DNA from: Intrasporangium calvum DSM 43043
Lineage (GTDB): Bacteria > Actinomycetota > Actinomycetes > Actinomycetales > Dermatophilaceae
Assembly: GCF_000184685.1 (NCBI RefSeq)
Contig: NC_014830.1
Coordinates: 3,844,001 to 3,908,000, forward strand
Direction: 5' to 3'
Length of the DNA stretch: 64,000 nt
Position numbers and translations under genes: made by a program. Below are positions 60,203 through 64,000 of this stretch, piece by piece. Every line of letters starts with the position of its first letter. Positions within the stretch are counted from its first letter, which is position 1. The notes below the pieces were generated by a model. That model ran no database searches, had not been told where the DNA came from, and worked only from the letters and a program-made list of their open reading frames with translations.

Positions 60203-63052
60203 TCAGGGGCGCTCGCGGGGCTCGGAGCGGGCGCGGCTGTGACGCCGACGGCGCACCAGCTTGGAGAGCTCCTCGAGCCACAGCACGACCGAGGCCAGCC
60301 CGAGACAGAGGGCCCACTGCCCCCAACTCAGGGTCTCGGTCCCGAACGCGGCCTGGAGGAAGGGCACGGAGACCACGGCACCCTGGAGGGCGACGGCGAG
60401 AGCGATGGCGCCCCAGAGCCAGCGGTTGTTCGACAGGTGGCGGAAGGCGCTGCTCTCGTCGGACCGGGAGTTGAGGGCGTTGAACAGCTGAGCGAGGACC
60501 AGGGTGGTGAAACCCGCGGTGCGTGCGGCCGCGAGGGATCCGGAGCCGTGGAGGAGCCCGCCGGGGAGCACTGCGTCGATGGTCAGGAGCGTCACGGCAG
60601 CCATGACCGCACCGATGAACCCGATCCTGCGCCACATCCTCCCGTCGAGGATGCGGTCGGACTGCCGCCGAGGCGGGCGGGCCATCACGTCGTCGACCTC
60701 GGGGTCGACCCCCATGGCGAGGGCCGGCCCGGAGTCGGTGACGAGGTTGATCCAGAGGATCTGCGTCGCGAGGAGCGGCAGCACGATCGCCCCGGACTCG
60801 TCCGCTTCCGAGAGGCCGATGAGTCCGGCGAGGACGACCCCGAAGAAGACGGTGGCGACCTCACCGAGGTTGGAGGAGAGCAGGTAGCGCAGGAACTTCT
60901 TGATGTTGTCGAAGATGACGCGGCCCTGCCGCACGGCGTCGACGATGGTGGCGTAGTTGTCGTCCCCGAGGATCATCCGCGAGGACTCCTTGGTGACCTC
61001 GGTCCCCGTGATGCCCATGGCGATGCCGATGTCGGCCGACTTGAGGGCCGGCGCGTCGTTGACCCCGTCGCCGGTCATCGCGACGACGAGGCCGTGGCTC
61101 TGGAGGCCGTCGATGATGCGCAGCTTGTGCTCCGGGGCGACCCGGGCGTAGACCGCGGTGTCGAGGACGGCTCGGCGAAGGTCCTCGTCCCCGAGCGCGT
61201 CGAGGTCGGCGCCGGTGAGCACCCGCTGTCCGGGCTGCGAGATGCCGAGATCGGCGGCGATGCGGGCGGCCGTGCCCGGGTGGTCGCCGGTGATCATCAC
61301 CGTCCGGATGCCGGCGCGGTGCGCCTCGGCGACCGCCTGACGCGCCTCGTCGCGGGGCGGGTCGATGATCCCGACGACTCCAAGCAGCACCAGCCCGGTC
61401 TCGGCGGACTCGTCGAGCAGCGGTCGGTCGGTCCCGGCGAGGGTGGGGATCCCGGCGACGTCGACGTCGCGGTAGGCGACGCCGAGGGTCCGGTAGGCCC
61501 CCACCGACAGGTCGTCGACCGCGCGGAGGAAGCCGGCCCGCTGCGCCTCGTCCAGGGACACCACCGCGTCGCCGCAGCGGACGGTGTCGCAGTGCCCGAG
61601 GAGGACGTCCGGGGCTCCCTTGACGAAGAGCCGGTGCTCGTCCTCATCGAGGTGGTGGCCGAGGATCGACATCATCTTGCGTTGGGACGTGAAGGGCACC
61701 TCGGCGGCCCGTTCGTAGCAGGCGGCCACGCGCTCGGCGTCCTCGAGCTTGCGCAGCGCCACGAGGAAGGCGGCCTCGGTCGGGTCCCCCTGGATCGTCC
61801 ACTCGCCGGCTTCCTCGAGGAGCTGGGCGTTGTTGGCGAGCGCGCCGGCGACGACGACGTTGCGGGCCTCGCGGACGAGGTCGGCCTCGGAGCCGTCGGT
61901 GGGCCGGTAGCGGGCCTCCCCCTCGGGGCGGTAGCCGGTGCCGGACAGCTCGACCCGGCCGCTCGGGGTGATGATGCGGCTCAGGGTCATCTCGTTGCGC
62001 GTCAGCGTGCCGGTCTTGTCCGAGCAGATGACGGAGGCGGACCCCAGGGTCTCGACCGAGTGGAGGTCCTTCATCACGGCGTTGCGCCGGGCCATGACCC
62101 GGACACCGAGGGCGAGGACGAGGGACAGGATCGCCGGCAACCCCTCCGGCACGGCTGCCACGGCGAGCGAGACGCCCATGAGGAGGATGGTGGCGGCGTC
62201 GGTCAGGTCGTGGACGCCGTTGAGCAGCGCGATCGCGGCCATGACGACGACCGCGATGCCGATGACGAGCAGCCCGAGCGTCTTGGACACGGAGCCGATC
62301 TCCCGCCGGAGCGGCGAGGGCTCCTGGTCGGTCCGGTCGAGCAGCTCGGCGATCCGTCCCATCTCGGTGTCCATGCCGGTGCTCGTCACGACCGCCCGTC
62401 CGACGCCCTGGACGACGGCGGTGCCGCGGTAGACCATGTTCCGCCGGTCGCCGAGGGCGGTAGGGCCCCCGAGCGGGTCGGCCGACTTCGGGGTCGTGCC
62501 GGACTCACCCGTGAGCGACGCCTCCTGCAGCCGCAGGCCGGTCGCGGACAGGAGCCGGGCGTCGGCGCCGACGGAGTCGCCTTCGGAGAGGTTGAGGACA
62601 TCGCCGCGCACGAGCGCGGTCGAGCGCACGGTCCGCAGGCGACCGCCTCTGAGCACGCTGGAGCTCGCCGCTGTCATCGAGGCGAGCGCCGCGACGGCAC
62701 TGGCGGCCTTGGCCTCCTGGACGAGGCCCAGCACCGCGTTGGCGACGACGATGAGCGCGATGACGATCGCGTCGACGGGCCAGGACTCGCCCCCCTCCCC
62801 CGCCCAGGCGACGAGCGAGATGACGATGGCGACGAGGAGGAGGTAGACGAGCGGGTCCTGGAGCTGGCGCAGCACCTTGCGCCACAAGGGAACCGGGGGA
62901 CGGCCGCGGAGCTCGTTCGGCCCTTCGTCCGCGAGGCGCTCGTCGGCGGTGGCGTCCGTGAGCCCCACCTCGGGATCGACCCCGAGCGCCTGGGCCACCT
63001 GGTCGGCGGGTCGGAGAGTGGGGTCGGGGATGTCGAACGCCGTCGTCGTCAC
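60203..63052 (-). CDS. P-type cation-transporting ATPase (P2, Ca2+/Na+-like)
   Basis: This 949-residue protein has all P-type ATPase landmarks. The N-terminal cation-ATPase region is LADEGPNELRGRPPVPLWRK. TGES occurs in QEASLTGESGTTPKS, VAAVPEGLPAILSL is the ion-site helix 4 and CSDKTGTLTRNEMT carries the phosphorylated Asp near residue 345. MTGDGVNDAPALKSADIGIA is near 660. There are ten predicted helices. The PEGLP motif and length fit P2-type Ca2+ (or Na+) pumps. GTG at 63052 overlaps the stop of the methyltransferase gene (GTGA), so the two are coupled. Confidence 0.92.
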   Translation of the reverse strand: MTTTAFDIPDPTLRPADQVAQALGVDPEVGLTDATADERLADEGPNELRGRPPVPLWRKVLRQLQDPLVYLLLVAIVISLVAWAGEGGESWPVDAIVIALIVVANAVLGLVQEAKAASAVAALASMTAASSSVLRGGRLRTVRSTALVRGDVLNLSEGDSVGADARLLSATGLRLQEASLTGESGTTPKSADPLGGPTALGDRRNMVYRGTAVVQGVGRAVVTSTGMDTEMGRIAELLDRTDQEPSPLRREIGSVSKTLGLLVIGIAVVVMAAIALLNGVHDLTDAATILLMGVSLAVAAVPEGLPAILSLVLALGVRVMARRNAVMKDLHSVETLGSASVICSDKTGTLTRNEMTLSRIITPSGRVELSGTGYRPEGEARYRPTDGSEADLVREARNVVVAGALANNAQLLEEAGEWTIQGDPTEAAFLVALRKLEDAERVAACYERAAEVPFTSQRKMMSILGHHLDEDEHRLFVKGAPDVLLGHCDTVRCGDAVVSLDEAQRAGFLRAVDDLSVGAYRTLGVAYRDVDVAGIPTLAGTDRPLLDESAETGLVLLGVVGIIDPPRDEARQAVAEAHRAGIRTVMITGDHPGTAARIAADLGISQPGQRVLTGADLDALGDEDLRRAVLDTAVYARVAPEHKLRIIDGLQSHGLVVAMTGDGVNDAPALKSADIGIAMGITGTEVTKESSRMILGDDNYATIVDAVRQGRVIFDNIKKFLRYLLSSNLGEVATVFFGVVLAGLIGLSEADESGAIVLPLLATQILWINLVTDSGPALAMGVDPEVDDVMARPPRRQSDRILDGRMWRRIGFIGAVMAAVTLLTIDAVLPGGLLHGSGSLAAARTAGFTTLVLAQLFNALNSRSDESSAFRHLSNNRWLWGAIALAVALQGAVVSVPFLQAAFGTETLSWGQWALCLGLASVVLWLEELSKLVRRRRHSRARSEPRERP

Positions 63053-63735
63053 GACGGGGGCCGGCCAGCCGGGCTGGTCGCGGCGCGGTCCACCGTCCGG
63101 GTCGCGGCGAGGACCTGCCAGACCGGGCCCCGGTGCACTCGAACCGGCTCCAGGCCGTGGAGGCGCAGGACCGCCTCGATGATCCGGGGCGGGTGGGCGT
63201 AGGCCCGGTACTCCCGGCCGGTCAGCCGCGCGCCGACATTGCCGAGAGCCAGACCGACCCGCGACGCGACGTTGCGGGGCGGGTGGGTGAGGATCACACC
63301 CCGTCGCGCGTGGTCGGCCGCAGCGGCGACGAGCCGTTCGACGTCGGGGTAGCAGCAGACGACTCTGTGCAGGACCACGAAGTCGTGCGGCTCGGCAACC
63401 GAACCGTCCACCGCGATGTCGCCCAGCCGACGCACCATCCGGCCGGTGGCTCCGGCCTCGGCTGCCAGGGCCTGCGCCTCCACGTCGTAGGCGGGGCTCA
63501 GCTCGAGGTTGGTGGTCCGGGCCGCGCCTCGGCGAAGCAGCTCGAGCTGGATCTCGCCGACGCCGCCCCCGATCTCGAGGATGCTGGCTCCGGCCATCCC
63601 TTGGGCGACGAGCCAGTCGACCACCCGTCGCGACGGCCGATCGAGGCCGCGCTTCCGGTAGCGCTTCGCGACATGATGGGCAAAGCGCGGCCCGAAGACC
63701 CGGTCGCAACCCCTGGCGTCACAGCAGCCGGCCAT
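63049..63735 (-). CDS. SAM-dependent methyltransferase
   Basis: This 228-residue protein has an N-terminal Cys-rich opening (MAGCCDARGCDRVFGPRFA). The SAM motif is ASILEIGGGVGEIQLELLRR near residue 52, then VVLHRVVCCYPDVERLV and GVILTHPPRNVASRVGL follow. This pattern is of small-molecule methyltransferases; the GCDRVF…FA opening is often seen in the actinobacterial family. The substrate is unknown. It is the first gene of a two-gene operon with the P-type ATPase. Confidence 0.8.
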   Translation of the reverse strand: MAGCCDARGCDRVFGPRFAHHVAKRYRKRGLDRPSRRVVDWLVAQGMAGASILEIGGGVGEIQLELLRRGAARTTNLELSPAYDVEAQALAAEAGATGRMVRRLGDIAVDGSVAEPHDFVVLHRVVCCYPDVERLVAAAADHARRGVILTHPPRNVASRVGLALGNVGARLTGREYRAYAHPPRIIEAVLRLHGLEPVRVHRGPVWQVLAATRTVDRAATSPAGRPPS

Positions 63736-63801
63736 GGTTCGAGGATAGGCCCGAGGACGGGCCCCCGGGCCATGGCCGGCTGTCGGACGTGCGGCGAGGC
63801 C

Positions 63802-64000
63802 TCAGGCGGGACGCGGGCCCGTGACGACGGGTCGACCCGACTGGGCCCACGCAGACGTCCCACCGTCGACGGAGCGGGCGTCCACACCCGCCCGCCGCAG
63901 GAAGTCGGCCATCGCCTGGCTCCGGTTCCCCGTGGCGCAGATGACGTAGGTGGTCCGGTTCCGGTCGAGCTCGTGCACTCGCGAGGGCAGCTGTCCCATG
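63802..64000 (-). CDS. Rhodanese-domain protein, 5' end outside window
   Basis: The visible 65-66 residues are the second half of a single rhodanese domain: MGQLPSRVHELDRNRTTYVI, then the active-site loop CATGNRSQAMADFLRRAGVD and a final VDGGTSAWAQSGRPVV. The catalytic Cys is in VICATGNRS. The visible ATG is probably internal (the family reads GHIPMGQLPSR). It transfers sulfane sulfur and would fit as a detoxification or sulfur-relay protein. The gene starts outside the window. Confidence 0.88.
   Translation of the reverse strand, partial: MGQLPSRVHELDRNRTTYVICATGNRSQAMADFLRRAGVDARSVDGGTSAWAQSGRPVVTGPRPA

Overview
The DNA is very GC-rich, with frequent GTG starts, many ATGA/GTGA gene overlaps and actinobacterial gene families: a 10-methyl fatty acid synthesis pair, a two-domain LigD, a DUF2630 protein, UdgB and a RskA-like anti-sigma factor. 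I read it as a chromosomal segment of an Actinomycetota species. Micrococcales (Intrasporangiaceae-like) is a guess from overall feel, not a demonstrated assignment.

Region 1 (1-17.1 kb) is mostly ordinary chromosome: tmsA/tmsB-like lipid genes, a hemerythrin-like protein, a CsoR-family persulfide-type regulator with its operator, a flavodoxin, two decayed genes, a TetR-MMPL export operon whose last gene runs in frame into a phage tail-chaperone-like segment, uracil-DNA glycosylase, an O-methyltransferase, an ECF sigma/anti-sigma pair, hydrolases, a patatin, an LLM oxidoreductase and small enzymes.

Region 2 (about 17.1-42.6 kb) is accessory DNA. Short single-gene modules (VOC, cupins, GNATs, NUDIX, DUF429, hypotheticals, three toxin-antitoxin pairs) are mixed with pseudogenes. 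Four insertion sequences lie here (IS5/IS427, IS110, IS3, ISL3), three with readable ends and target duplications. A Tn554-like recombinase element has split a tyrosine integrase gene and itself carries the IS3 copy. At least eight related intergenic repeats, most 42-78 bp and all in one orientation, separate the modules. They end in RYYYAAC-type boxes and GTGACGC boxes and look like recombination sites of an integron-like cassette array. This is the most interesting structure in the window.

Region 3 (42.7-64 kb) is chromosomal again. It holds an srsABC-like phenolic lipid locus (type III PKS, ICMT-like methyltransferase, flavoprotein) with idi and a UbiA prenyltransferase, a frameshifted ligD, an inositol monophosphatase, a TetR/acyl-CoA dehydrogenase pair, a Ser/Thr kinase, a PucR-type regulator, a cyclic 2,3-diphosphoglycerate synthetase-like GTPase divergent from ornithine aminotransferase, a NYN protein, a P-type ATPase with a methyltransferase, and the edge of a rhodanese gene.

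A second repeat family with core AGCGGCATAC (consensus about 25 bp) occurs at least 15 times in regions 1 and 3 (133-11000 and 42729-50541). I found no copy in region 2 or after 50.6 kb. Copies lie at gene ends or in frame inside genes, because all six frames through the element are open.

All calls are by eye from sequence and translations; no database search was run.
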